Shown: positions 22,326-29,393 of the stretch, in pieces | How the letters are laid out: each line of letters opens with the position of its first letter | How positions within the stretch are numbered: the stretch's first letter is position 1 | Assembly (NCBI GenBank): GCA_026984675.1 | Contig: JALSRQ010000098.1 | Span: 1-48,669, forward strand | Length of the DNA stretch: 48,669 bases | From: Thermaceae bacterium | GTDB taxonomy: Bacteria; Deinococcota; Deinococci; Deinococcales; Marinithermaceae | Reading direction: 5' to 3' | The notes under the pieces: generated by a model | The model's database searches: none | What the model was told of the DNA's origin: nothing | What the model saw: only the letters and a program-made list of their open reading frames with translations | Position numbers and translations under genes: made by a program

Positions 22326-23425
22326 CCCACCGCCGGCAGGGTGAAGCAGAAGGTGGCCCCGGGGCCTTCGGCCTCCTCCAGCCAGAGCCGGCCGCCCATC
22401 GCCTCGACCAAGCCGCGGGCGATGGTGAGCCCGACCCCGCTCCCGCCGGCGCGCCCCCGGGCGGCGTCGCCGCGGAAGAAGCGTTCGAAGATGCGGTCCC
22501 GGATGGCCTCGGGCACGCCAGGGCCGGTGTCGCTCACGCAAAACCGCACCGCCCCGTCCCGGAGCGCCAAGGCCAACCGCACCCGCCCCCCCTCGGGGGT
22601 AAAGCGCAGGGCGTTGGCCAGGAGATTCGCGAGCACCTGCGCTACCCGCTCGGCGTCGGCCCGCACCGGGGGAAGGGGGTCGGGGGGGAGGACGAGGGAA
22701 AGTTCGACCCCCTTTTCCTGGAAGGCGGGGGCGAACCGTTCGACCGCCCGCCGGGCCAGGGACTCGGGCTCGTAGGCGGCCAGGTCGAGGGGGACCGTCC
22801 CCACCTCGACCCGGGAGACCCGGGCCAGGTCCTCGACCAGGCGGGCCATCGCCTTGACCTCGCGCCCGATCTTGGCGGCGGCCTCGTCCGGCGGCATCAC
22901 CCCGTCGGCCATGGCCTCGGCGTACCCCTGGAGGGCGGCCAGCGGGGTCCTGAGCTCGTGGGCCACGTTGCCGATCAGCTCGGCCCGGGTCTGCTCGATC
23001 CGGGCCAACGCCTCGGCCAGCCGGTTGAAGTGCACCGCCAGCTCGGAGAGCTCGTCGTTCCCCAAAACCGGCAACCGCACCCGGTAGTTCCCGGCCGCCA
23101 CCTTGCGGCTCGCCTCGGCGAGCATCTCGGCGGTGCGGGTGAACTTACGGCTGGTGAAGAAGGCGATCACCCCGGAGACCCCGAGGGCCAGCGGCAGCGA
23201 GGCCAGAAAGGCCGAGTTCAAGGTGGAGTAGAGGCTCCTCTGCAGGTCCTCCTTGAGGGCCTCGGCCATGACCCCGCCCCCCATCATCGAGACCATGTGA
23301 ACCATCCGGGCGACGTGGCCCTGGAAGAACCGGGGGGCGAAGCTCTCGACCAGGACCACCACCAACAGCTCGGCGAAGAAGACGACCAGCAGGTAGCTGA
23401 AGAAGAGCTTGAGGAAAAGCCTCAC
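22316..23425 (-). CDS. Sensor histidine kinase with Met/His-rich sensor loop
   Basis: A 369-residue HisKA kinase from GTG 23425. A first membrane helix (LFFSYLLVVFFAELLVVVLV) and a second (SLPLALGVSGVIAFF) flank an outside loop of about 45 residues containing HVARMVHMVSMMGGGVM. This density of Met and His suggests sensing of a soft metal such as Cu(I) or Ag(I). A HAMP domain follows, then the phosphorylation site NVAHELRTPLAAL with H156. The ATPase domain has the N box NLLANALRFTPEGG, SDTGPGVP and GGSGVGLTIARGL. Its start overlaps the regulator stop by four bases. The metal is inferred from the loop and from the neighbouring CopB pump. Confidence 0.9.
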   Translation of the reverse strand: MRLFLKLFFSYLLVVFFAELLVVVLVESFAPRFFQGHVARMVHMVSMMGGGVMAEALKEDLQRSLYSTLNSAFLASLPLALGVSGVIAFFTSRKFTRTAEMLAEASRKVAAGNYRVRLPVLGNDELSELAVHFNRLAEALARIEQTRAELIGNVAHELRTPLAALQGYAEAMADGVMPPDEAAAKIGREVKAMARLVEDLARVSRVEVGTVPLDLAAYEPESLARRAVERFAPAFQEKGVELSLVLPPDPLPPVRADAERVAQVLANLLANALRFTPEGGRVRLALALRDGAVRFCVSDTGPGVPEAIRDRIFERFFRGDAARGRAGGSGVGLTIARGLVEAMGGRLWLEEAEGPGATFCFTLPAVGFT

Positions 23426-24093
23426 GAGGCGTCCCCCAAAAAGCGGTAGCCGACCCCCCGCACGGTCTCGATGAAGCGGGGGTGCTCGGGGTCGTCGCCG
23501 AGCTTTTTGCGCAGGGCGGCGACGTGGACGTCGACCACCCGGTCGACCCCGTAGAAGTCGCCGCCCCAAACCCGGTCCAAAAGGCGCTCCCGGCTGTAGA
23601 CCAGGCCGGGGTGCTGGGCCAGGGTGAGGAGGAGGTCGAACTCGAGCTTGGAAAGCGCCATGGGACGGCCCTCGAGGAAGACCTTCCGCTCCTGGGGCCG
23701 GATCTCCAGGGGGCCGTAGACCAGCCGGTCGCGGTGGCCGAAGCGGCGGAGCAGGGCCCGCACCCGGGCCACCACCTCCCGGGGGGAAAACGGCTTGGTC
23801 ACGTAGTCGTCGGCCCCGAGCTCGAAGCCCTTGACCCGCTCCTCCTCCTCGCCGCGGGCGGTGAGCATCAGGATCGGCACCTCGCTCCCGGCCTCCCGGA
23901 GCCGCCGGGCCACCTGCCAGCCGTCGAGCTCCGGCAGCATCAGGTCGAGCACCACCAGGTCGGCCTCGCCGGCCTTTTCCAGGGCCTCGGCCCCGGTGGC
24001 GGCCTCGAGGACCCGGTGCCCCTCCCGCCTGAGGTAGGCCCCGAGGATCTCCCGGATCGCCGGGTCGTCGTCGACCAGGAGAACGCTCGCCAT
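23422..24093 (-). CDS. OmpR-family response regulator
   Basis: A 223-residue regulator. The receiver domain (residues 1-118) has the acidic pocket DDD (8-10), the phosphorylated D50 in VVLDLMLPELDG, and the conserved Lys in TKPFSP. The winged-helix DNA-binding domain shows LSKLEFDLLLTLAQHPG, VVDVHVAALRKKLGDD and the C-terminal hairpin FIETVRGVGYRF. Such regulators bind tandem repeats with an 11-base period. The four CTTTAC boxes in this island, including the one before its own operon, are its probable targets. The ATG overlaps the SHOCT stop by one base (TGATG). Confidence 0.93.
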   Translation of the reverse strand: MASVLLVDDDPAIREILGAYLRREGHRVLEAATGAEALEKAGEADLVVLDLMLPELDGWQVARRLREAGSEVPILMLTARGEEEERVKGFELGADDYVTKPFSPREVVARVRALLRRFGHRDRLVYGPLEIRPQERKVFLEGRPMALSKLEFDLLLTLAQHPGLVYSRERLLDRVWGGDFYGVDRVVDVHVAALRKKLGDDPEHPRFIETVRGVGYRFLGDAS

Positions 24094-24332
24094 CAGCCTC
24101 CCAGATCCCGTTTCATTCGCTCGAAGGTCTCCTTATCGATCTCGCCCCGAGCATACCGCTCCCTGAGGATCGAGAGCGCCCGGTCGGTTCCGTCCCGCTC
24201 GGGCCCCCTCGGCGGCGGACTCACCGCCCGGAAAAGGGCGTAGATCGCCCACGCGATCAGGAGGAACCAGAGCAACCCGAAGACCCATCCGCCGATCCCG
24301 TATCCGTAGCCGCACCAAGGGCAACCCCACAT
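24093..24332 (-). CDS. Small membrane SHOCT-domain protein, first gene of the two-component operon
   Basis: A 79-residue protein. Its first residues are MWGCPWCGYGYGIGG, a possible CxxC metal or redox site outside the membrane. One membrane helix (WVFGLLWFLLIAWAIYALF), a charged linker and a SHOCT motif (RERYARGEIDKETFERM) follow. Starting the regulator-kinase operon, it may help the kinase sense its signal, but this is inference. GGAGGTGG precedes the ATG; the leader is about 16 bases, fed by the CTTTAC box at 24355-24387. Confidence 0.8.
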   Translation of the reverse strand: MWGCPWCGYGYGIGGWVFGLLWFLLIAWAIYALFRAVSPPPRGPERDGTDRALSILRERYARGEIDKETFERMKRDLGG

Positions 24333-24354
24333 CCAAAGCCACCTCCTCGTCCAT

Positions 24355-24387
24355 AGCCTGATCGGGCTCGGTAAAGCTTGGGTAAAG
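24355..24387 (-). promoter_or_regulatory. CTTTAC tandem box and -10 of the SHOCT-regulator-kinase operon
   Basis: Minus strand: CTTTAC (24387-24382), CCAAG, CTTTAC (24376-24371), ten bases, CAGGCT (24360-24355) as -10, then 22 bases to ATG 24332. This implies that the two-component system controls itself. Confidence 0.68.
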
Positions 24388-24415
24388 ATCGCCGCCCCGG
24401 TCCCGCCGCCCCGGC

Positions 24416-24421
24416 TAAACT
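24416..24421 (+). promoter_or_regulatory. Leaderless-type -10 box of the VanW gene
   Basis: TAAACT six bases before GTG 24428. It lies 28 bases beyond the divergent CTTTAC box. Confidence 0.45.
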
Positions 24422-24427
24422 GGAACC

Positions 24428-25522
24428 GTGCTCAAGCGGGGGCTTTCGCTCGGGGTGCTCCTGGGGCTCGCCCTGGCCCAGGTCGAGGCCCGTTTCGTGG
24501 TCTACGATCGCCTGCTGGTCGGCGGCGAGCTCAGGGAGTACGTGGGCACCCGCATCTTCCCGGTCGCCACCGAGGACGAACTCAGGGCCCTGGTGGCCCG
24601 GCTCAACCGCCGGCCTAAGGACGCCCGCTTCGTCTACCAAAAGGACCGGGGCTGGTACGGGGTCGAGAAGGTCGGCTACCGGATCGAGGTCGGCAAGGCC
24701 CTGGCCGCCTACCGCCGGGCGCTGGCCTACGGCCGGTCGAGCTTCTACCTGCCCGAGGCGGTGGTGCCGCCCCGGCGGAGCCTGGAGTCCCTCTACCGCC
24801 GGGGGATCCGCCAGCTGGTCGGCGAGGGGGTCACCGACTTCCGGGGGTCCTCGAGGAACCGGGTCTGGAACCTCCGCCTGGCCGCCCGCAAGCTCGACGG
24901 CCTGGTCATCCCGAGGGGCGCCACCTTCTCCTTCCTCAAGGCCCTGGGTCCGGTGGACGAGAAGGCCGGTTACCGGCAGGGCTACGTGATCCTCGGCGAC
25001 CGCACCGAGAAGGGGGTGGGGGGCGGGGTCTGCCAGGTCTCGACCACCGTCTTCCGGGCCGCCTTCTTCGCCGGGCTGCCCATCCTCGAGCGCCACCCCC
25101 ACTCCTACCAGCTCCGCTACTACCGCCCAAGCGGCCTCGACGCCACCGTTTACGGCCCCTGGGTGGACCTCAAGTTCCAAAACGACACCCCCGGGGACCT
25201 GCTGCTCCGCACCTACGTCCGGGGCACCCGGCTCTACGTGCGGCTCTTCGGAACCAAGGACCGGGAGGTCGGCTGGCGGGGACCGATCTTCCTGGAAAGG
25301 ACCCCGCCCCTCCCCCCCCGCGTCATCGAGGACCCCACCCTGCCGGCGGGGACCCGCAAGCAGGTCGACTGGCCGGCGCCGGGGGCCCGGGTGCGGGTGG
25401 TCCGGACCGTCCGCTACGCCGACGGACGCCAGGTTCAAAGGGCCTTCACCAGCGTCTACAAACCCTGGGGGGCGATCTACCTGATCGGCCCGCCGGCGGC
25501 GCCCCCCGAGGCCCGCCGCTAG
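24428..25522 (+). CDS. VanW-family exported protein
   Basis: A 364-residue protein with a signal peptide (LKRGLSLGVLLGLALAQVEA). The central part has low similarity to known domains. The VanW domain, about residues 140-280, shows NLRLAARKLDGLVIPRGATF, VGGGVCQVSTTVF with the invariant Cys, and HSYQLRYYRPSGLDATV. VanW was first seen in vancomycin-resistance clusters, but most members have no link to glycopeptides and may act at the cell wall. It diverges from the two-component operon and its stop TAG shares the palindromic CTAG with the stop of the facing apgM gene. Confidence 0.87.
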   Translation: MLKRGLSLGVLLGLALAQVEARFVVYDRLLVGGELREYVGTRIFPVATEDELRALVARLNRRPKDARFVYQKDRGWYGVEKVGYRIEVGKALAAYRRALAYGRSSFYLPEAVVPPRRSLESLYRRGIRQLVGEGVTDFRGSSRNRVWNLRLAARKLDGLVIPRGATFSFLKALGPVDEKAGYRQGYVILGDRTEKGVGGGVCQVSTTVFRAAFFAGLPILERHPHSYQLRYYRPSGLDATVYGPWVDLKFQNDTPGDLLLRTYVRGTRLYVRLFGTKDREVGWRGPIFLERTPPLPPRVIEDPTLPAGTRKQVDWPAPGARVRVVRTVRYADGRQVQRAFTSVYKPWGAIYLIGPPAAPPEARR

Positions 25523-26757
25523 GCCCCGTACTTCTGGAGCTTGCCGGCCTGGGCCAGCATGAGCGGCAGGAGCACCGGCCCGAGGAGCGACCCGAGCGAG
25601 CCCCGGGCGGCCTCGTCCTCGGTGAAGCGGCGGGCGGCGTCGGCCCGCAGGTAGGGGCCCTTCAGGAGCACCGGCACCGGGTGCCAGGAGTGGGCCCGGT
25701 AGACCGCCGGGGTCGAGTGGTCGCCGGTGATCAGGAGCACGTCGGGGGCCAGCGCCAACAGCTCGGGGAGCAACCGGTCGAAGAGCTCGATCCGCTCCAC
25801 CTTGCCCTCGAAGTCGCCGTCCTCCCCCTTGGAGTCGGTCTTCTTGAAGTGGAGGTAGAAGAAGTCGTGGGCCCGCCAGTGGGCCCGGAGGGCCCGGAGC
25901 TTGGCCTGGGGCCGGTCCGGGTCGTCCTCGTCCTCCTCCAGCGGCAGGGCCTCCATCCCCACCAACTCGGCGACCCCCCGGTACATCGGGTAGCTGGCGA
26001 TCGCCGCCGGGGCGAGCCCGGCGACCTCGGCGAGCGAGGGGAAGTCGGGCCGCTTCGAGGCCCCCCGGAGCAGCACCCCGTTGATCACCGGCTCGTCCTT
26101 CAGCACCTCGCGGGCGAGCTCGGCGAAGCGGTTCAGGATCCGGGCGGTCTTGGCACTGCCGGCGTCGGCGGGGTCCTCGGGCTCGGCCTTCCGGGGGGGA
26201 ACGCCGGCGACCTGGGGGTCGGTGTCGGTGACCCGGTCGCCGAGGCCGGGGCCCCGGAGGACCAGGGCGAAGCGGTGCTCGCTCTCGGTGTAGAGCTCCA
26301 CCCGCACGTCCTCGATGGTGGAAATCGCGGCCTTCAGCTTGGCCAGCACCCGCCGGTTCTCCTCGGTCGGGGGGCGGCCGGCCCGGCGGTCCTTGACGGT
26401 CCCGTCGGGGTTCAGGGTGGCGAAGTTGCCCCGCACCGCGACGTCGTCGGGCCCCAGCGGCACCCCCAGCCCCAGCGCCGAGAGCACCCCCCGCCCCACC
26501 CGGTACTTGAGGGGGTCGTAGCCGAAGATCGCGAGGTGGCCGGGGCCCGAGCCCGGGGCGATGCCCGGGGCCACCGGGGTGAAGAGGCCGAGGGCCGACT
26601 CAGCGGCCAGCCGGTCGAGGTTGGGGGTCCGCGCGGCGGCGAGCTCGGTGGGGCCGCCGGGCTCCCGGGGCAGGCCCCCGACGCCGTCGAGCACCACCAG
26701 GAGGATCTTGCTCGGGGTCCGTTTGTGGATCTCCTTGAGCTCCAAAAGCAGGTCCAT
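25519..26757 (-). CDS. apgM: 2,3-bisphosphoglycerate-independent phosphoglycerate mutase, archaeal type
   Basis: A 412-residue enzyme that interconverts 3- and 2-phosphoglycerate in glycolysis and gluconeogenesis using two metal ions, of the alkaline phosphatase superfamily. The first metal site is ILLVVLDGVGGLP; SGPGHLAIFGYDPLKYRVGR is the signature of the archaeal-type ApgM; FFYLHFKKTDSKGEDGDFEG and LLITGDHSTP provide the other ligands. About 400 residues is the usual length. The ATG is six bases after a CATAAT box that is half of a perfect palindrome shared with the divergent ModE-like gene. Confidence 0.92.
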   Translation of the reverse strand: MDLLLELKEIHKRTPSKILLVVLDGVGGLPREPGGPTELAAARTPNLDRLAAESALGLFTPVAPGIAPGSGPGHLAIFGYDPLKYRVGRGVLSALGLGVPLGPDDVAVRGNFATLNPDGTVKDRRAGRPPTEENRRVLAKLKAAISTIEDVRVELYTESEHRFALVLRGPGLGDRVTDTDPQVAGVPPRKAEPEDPADAGSAKTARILNRFAELAREVLKDEPVINGVLLRGASKRPDFPSLAEVAGLAPAAIASYPMYRGVAELVGMEALPLEEDEDDPDRPQAKLRALRAHWRAHDFFYLHFKKTDSKGEDGDFEGKVERIELFDRLLPELLALAPDVLLITGDHSTPAVYRAHSWHPVPVLLKGPYLRADAARRFTEDEAARGSLGSLLGPVLLPLMLAQAGKLQKYGA

Positions 26758-26760
26758 GGA

Positions 26761-26783
26761 CCCATTATGCGCGCCATAATGGG
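26761..26783. promoter_or_regulatory. Perfect palindrome forming twin divergent -10 boxes (apgM / ModE-like gene)
   Basis: CCCATTATG (26761-26769), CGCGC, CATAATGGG (26775-26783): a perfect nine-base inverted repeat. Read either way, CATAAT lies exactly six bases before an ATG (26757 on minus, 26787 on plus). The palindrome therefore contains the -10 boxes of both leaderless genes. A dimeric regulator binding here would control both at once; the small DNA-binding protein encoded at 26787 is the obvious candidate. Confidence 0.6.
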
Positions 26784-26786
26784 GGC

Positions 26787-27128
26787 ATGCGCCCCCGCGC
26801 CAAGTTCTGGCTGGAGGCCGAGGACGGCCGCTACCTGATGGGCCCCCGCACCCACCGGCTGCTGCGGGCGATCGAGGCCACCGGCAGCCTCAAGGCCGCC
26901 GCCCGGTCGGCGGGGTTTTCCTACCGGGCGGCCTGGAGCCGGGTGCGGGAGGTCGAGGCGGCGCTGGGGTTCCCCCTGGTGGCCTCGAGGAGCGGGGGCG
27001 AGCGGGGCGGGGGGAGCCGGCTCACCCCCGAGGGCCGGGCCTTCCTGGAGGCCTACGAACGCTTCCTCGCCGAGGCCGAGCGGGGCCTCGCCCGCGCTTT
27101 CCAGCGGGCCTTCGGTGGGGAAGAATAG
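26787..27128 (+). CDS. Single-domain ModE-like winged-helix regulator
   Basis: A 113-residue protein with only the N-terminal DNA-binding domain of ModE/LysR type. KFWLEAEDGRYLMGPRTHRL is followed by the helix-turn-helix IEATGSLKAAARSAGFSYR and AWSRVREVEAALGF. The wing SRSGGERGGGSRLTPEG is typical of ModE. The molybdate-binding MOP domains of full ModE are absent, so it may sense something else or act with a partner. A molybdenum theme exists in the window (formate dehydrogenase, mobA). It starts at ATG 26787 next to the palindrome, and the phosphatase gene follows four bases after its stop. Confidence 0.85.
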   Translation: MRPRAKFWLEAEDGRYLMGPRTHRLLRAIEATGSLKAAARSAGFSYRAAWSRVREVEAALGFPLVASRSGGERGGGSRLTPEGRAFLEAYERFLAEAERGLARAFQRAFGGEE

Positions 27129-27132
27129 GCCC

Positions 27133-27621
27133 ATGGAAAGGATCCACGTCCTCTTCGTCTGCCTCGGCAACATCTGCCGCAGCCCCATCGCCGAGGGGAT
27201 TTTCCGCAAGCGGGTGGCCGAGCGGGGCCTGGAGGGGCGCCTGGAGGCCGACTCGGCGGCCACCGGCCCCTGGCACGCCGGCGAGCCCATGGACCCCCGG
27301 GCCGCCGAGATGCTCAGACGCCACGGCGCCTACTTCGAGCACACCGCCCGGCCGATCGCTCCCGAGGACTTCGAGCGCTTCGACCTGATCCTGGCCGCCG
27401 ACCGCGAGGTCGAGCGCGACCTCCTCCGCCTGGCCGGCCGCCACCGGGGGAAGGTGCGCCTTCTAACCGAGCCCTGGGGCGGCGGCGAGATCACCGACCC
27501 CTGGGAGGGGGACCTCGCCGCCTGCGAGGCGACCTACCTCGAGATCGAGGACCTGGTCGACCGCTGGCTGGAGCGGATCGTCGGTGAACCCGAGGGCGAT
27601 CCTCAAGCGGGCCGGGCTTAG
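27133..27621 (+). CDS. Low-molecular-weight tyrosine-phosphatase-family protein
   Basis: A 162-residue enzyme of the LMW-PTP family from ATG 27133 (GTG 27115 is less likely because MERIHVLFVCLGNICRSP begins the domain). The phosphate loop is C10LGNICR16S with nucleophile C10. The general acid is in EITDPWEGD near the C-terminus. Some family members next to ketosamine kinases, including in Thermus, act on sugar 5-phosphates bound to amines rather than on phosphotyrosine. The ketosamine kinase gene overlaps its 3' end by 38 bases, which favours a joint role in protein deglycation. Confidence 0.88.
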   Translation: MERIHVLFVCLGNICRSPIAEGIFRKRVAERGLEGRLEADSAATGPWHAGEPMDPRAAEMLRRHGAYFEHTARPIAPEDFERFDLILAADREVERDLLRLAGRHRGKVRLLTEPWGGGEITDPWEGDLAACEATYLEIEDLVDRWLERIVGEPEGDPQAGRA

Positions 27622-28381
27622 GGCCGACGCCGTCGTCCCCCTGGCCGGCGGCGACGTGGCCCGGGTCTACCGGGCCGGCGCCTACGTGGTGAAGACCCAC
27701 GCAGGGCCCCCGCCGGGGATGTTCCCCGCCGAGGCCGAGGGGCTTAAGGCCCTGGCCGCCGCCGGGGTGCGGGTGCCGGAGGTCCTCTGGGTCGGGGAGG
27801 AGGGGATCGTGCTCGAGTACCTCCCCCCGGGACCGCCCGACTGGGAGGGGCTGGCGGCGATGCTGGCCGGCCTTCACCGCACCCGGCGGCCCCGCTACGG
27901 CTGGCCCCGGCCCGGCTACCTCGGCACCTTTCCCCTCCCCGCCGGGGAGGACGACGCCTGGGGGCGGTACTTCCGGGAACGGCGGCTCGGGCCCCTGCTG
28001 GCCGCCACCCGGGGGGCCCTTGGCGAGCTCGTCCACCGCATCGAGCGCCTGCTCGCCGCCTACGCCCCGCCGACCGAGGGGCCGACCCTCCTCCACGGCG
28101 ACCTCTGGCAGGGCAACCTCCACATGAGCCAGGCGGGCCCCGCCCTCCTCGACCCCTCGGTCTGGGTCGGCGAGCGGGGGATGGACCTGGCGATGATGCG
28201 GCTTTTCGGCGGCTTTCCCGAGCGCTTCTGGGCGGCCTACCGGGAGCGGCTTCCGATCCCGCCCGAGGTCGAGGCCGCCCTGCCCTTCTACCAGCTCTAC
28301 TACCTGCTGGTCCACGTGCGCTTTTTTGGCTCCGGCTACCTGCCGGCGGTGCGGCGGGTCCTGGAGCGCTATGGCGGGTAA
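27584..28381 (+). CDS. Fructosamine/ketosamine-3-kinase family protein
   Basis: A 265-residue kinase of the fructosamine-3-kinase family with an aminoglycoside-phosphotransferase fold. It phosphorylates the sugar of glycated amines, making them unstable so that the protein is freed. YVVKTH holds the ATP-binding Lys; LLHGDLWQGNLHM is the catalytic loop with Asp and Asn; LLDPSVWVGERGMDLAMM is the metal-binding region. Bacterial members mostly prefer ribulosamine or erythrulosamine adducts. The GTG start at 27584 lies inside the phosphatase gene, with GGAGCGG upstream, so translation is coupled. Confidence 0.88.
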   Translation: MNPRAILKRAGLRADAVVPLAGGDVARVYRAGAYVVKTHAGPPPGMFPAEAEGLKALAAAGVRVPEVLWVGEEGIVLEYLPPGPPDWEGLAAMLAGLHRTRRPRYGWPRPGYLGTFPLPAGEDDAWGRYFRERRLGPLLAATRGALGELVHRIERLLAAYAPPTEGPTLLHGDLWQGNLHMSQAGPALLDPSVWVGERGMDLAMMRLFGGFPERFWAAYRERLPIPPEVEAALPFYQLYYLLVHVRFFGSGYLPAVRRVLERYGG

Positions 28382-28390
28382 AACCCCCGG

Positions 28391-28406
28391 GGGCCCCGAG
28401 GGGCCC
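28391..28406. terminator. GC hairpin between convergent genes
   Basis: GGGCCCC (28391-28397), GA, GGGGCCC (28400-28406): a perfect stem between the kinase stop at 28381 and the lipoprotein stop at 28408. It could serve both strands; there is no T run. Confidence 0.45.
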
Positions 28407-28407
28407 G

Positions 28408-29373
28408 CTAGAACTCGACCTCGATCCGCATGTCGCCGCAGGCCGCGAAGGTCACGGTGATCCGCTTGACCACCTCGCCGTTTCGTTCCTTTTGGTAGAC
28501 CACGGTGCCGTCGTCGAAGCCAGGGGCGTCGGGGTGGGCGTCGGCGCATGCGCGCGAGAAGTGGAGGGGGTCGTCGGGGTCGGTGTGCACGCTGAGCACC
28601 GCCTGATCGCCGTCGCGGTCTACGGTCACCGTGCCGCTAAGCGCAAGCGTCCCCGCCAGGCGAGGGTTCGCCGGGTCGTCGGGGGTGTAGGTGCCGGTGC
28701 GGTCCAAGGTGGTGGTGGTGGTGCGGGTCACCTGGCCGCGGGTGGTGGTCACGGTCAGGGTGAACCGCTTGGTCAGGGTGACCGAGGCGAGCCCGCCGTC
28801 CTGGTTCCGCACCGGGCTCAGCTGGATCGTGCCGTCGAGGGTGCGCTCGCGCTTGGTGTAGATACCGTTTTTGCCGGTGCCCTCCACCTTGACGTAGAAG
28901 TTATCGAACGCCAGCGTACGGGAGATCACCGCCGGGTCGCGGTCGTCGTCGTCGCCGTAGGTCACCCGACCCTCAAGGACGAAATCGTTTCCGCTCGGGG
29001 TCGTACCCGCGCAGTCGAACTCGGCGGCGAATCCCCCGAGAACCCCATCGCCGTCGTTATCGGTACCGGAAGCGATCTGGATGTGGCAGCTCCCGCTGGC
29101 CCCCGGGCGGGGCAGGTGCACCCCCCAGTGTCGGAGGGCGCGGACCACCGGGCGGGGCAGGTTCCAGCCCCAGCCCTCGGCCGCGAGGCCCTCGGTGCTC
29201 ATCGCCCCGGTGTCGGTGAGGTCGCTGAGCATCGCGCTATCGAGGGCGAGCTCGTCGGCCACCGCGACCGCGGGGCCGTCGTCGTCGACGGCCGGCGGCG
29301 CCCCGGTGGTCGAACAGGCAGCCAGCAGCAAAACGCCCAACCCCATCGCCAAAAGACCCTTGCCGTATCCCAT
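28408..29373 (-). CDS. Lipoprotein of unknown function
   Basis: A 321-residue protein with a lipoprotein signal: MGYGKGLLAMGLGVLLLAAC, lipobox LAAC at residues 17-20. An acidic stretch (VDDDGPAVAVADELAL) follows. The rest is mostly beta-like and polar, with a calcium-loop-like TDNDGDGVLGG, the acidic YGDDDDRDP, and Thr-rich strands (LTVTTTRGQVTRTTTTTL). Four extra cysteines could form disulfides. No family was recognised. GGAGGTGA precedes the ATG. Upstream are two nearly identical 11-base direct repeats (29422-29443), suggesting control by an OmpR/PhoB-type regulator. Confidence 0.72.
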   Translation of the reverse strand: MGYGKGLLAMGLGVLLLAACSTTGAPPAVDDDGPAVAVADELALDSAMLSDLTDTGAMSTEGLAAEGWGWNLPRPVVRALRHWGVHLPRPGASGSCHIQIASGTDNDGDGVLGGFAAEFDCAGTTPSGNDFVLEGRVTYGDDDDRDPAVISRTLAFDNFYVKVEGTGKNGIYTKRERTLDGTIQLSPVRNQDGGLASVTLTKRFTLTVTTTRGQVTRTTTTTLDRTGTYTPDDPANPRLAGTLALSGTVTVDRDGDQAVLSVHTDPDDPLHFSRACADAHPDAPGFDDGTVVYQKERNGEVVKRITVTFAACGDMRIEVEF

Positions 29374-29393
29374 ACCGAATCACCTCCACCCCC

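Noticed and set aside
22593-22605. Single GTAAAG words inside coding regions (for example in the kinase and livH genes) as extra regulator sites
   Set aside because: They occur singly, without the second copy 11 bases away and without a -10 box at the right distance.
25517-25524. Shared CTAG stop of the VanW gene and apgM as a regulatory signal
   Set aside because: CTAG gives TAG on both strands by its palindromic nature; this is a compact convergent end with nothing further to support a function.
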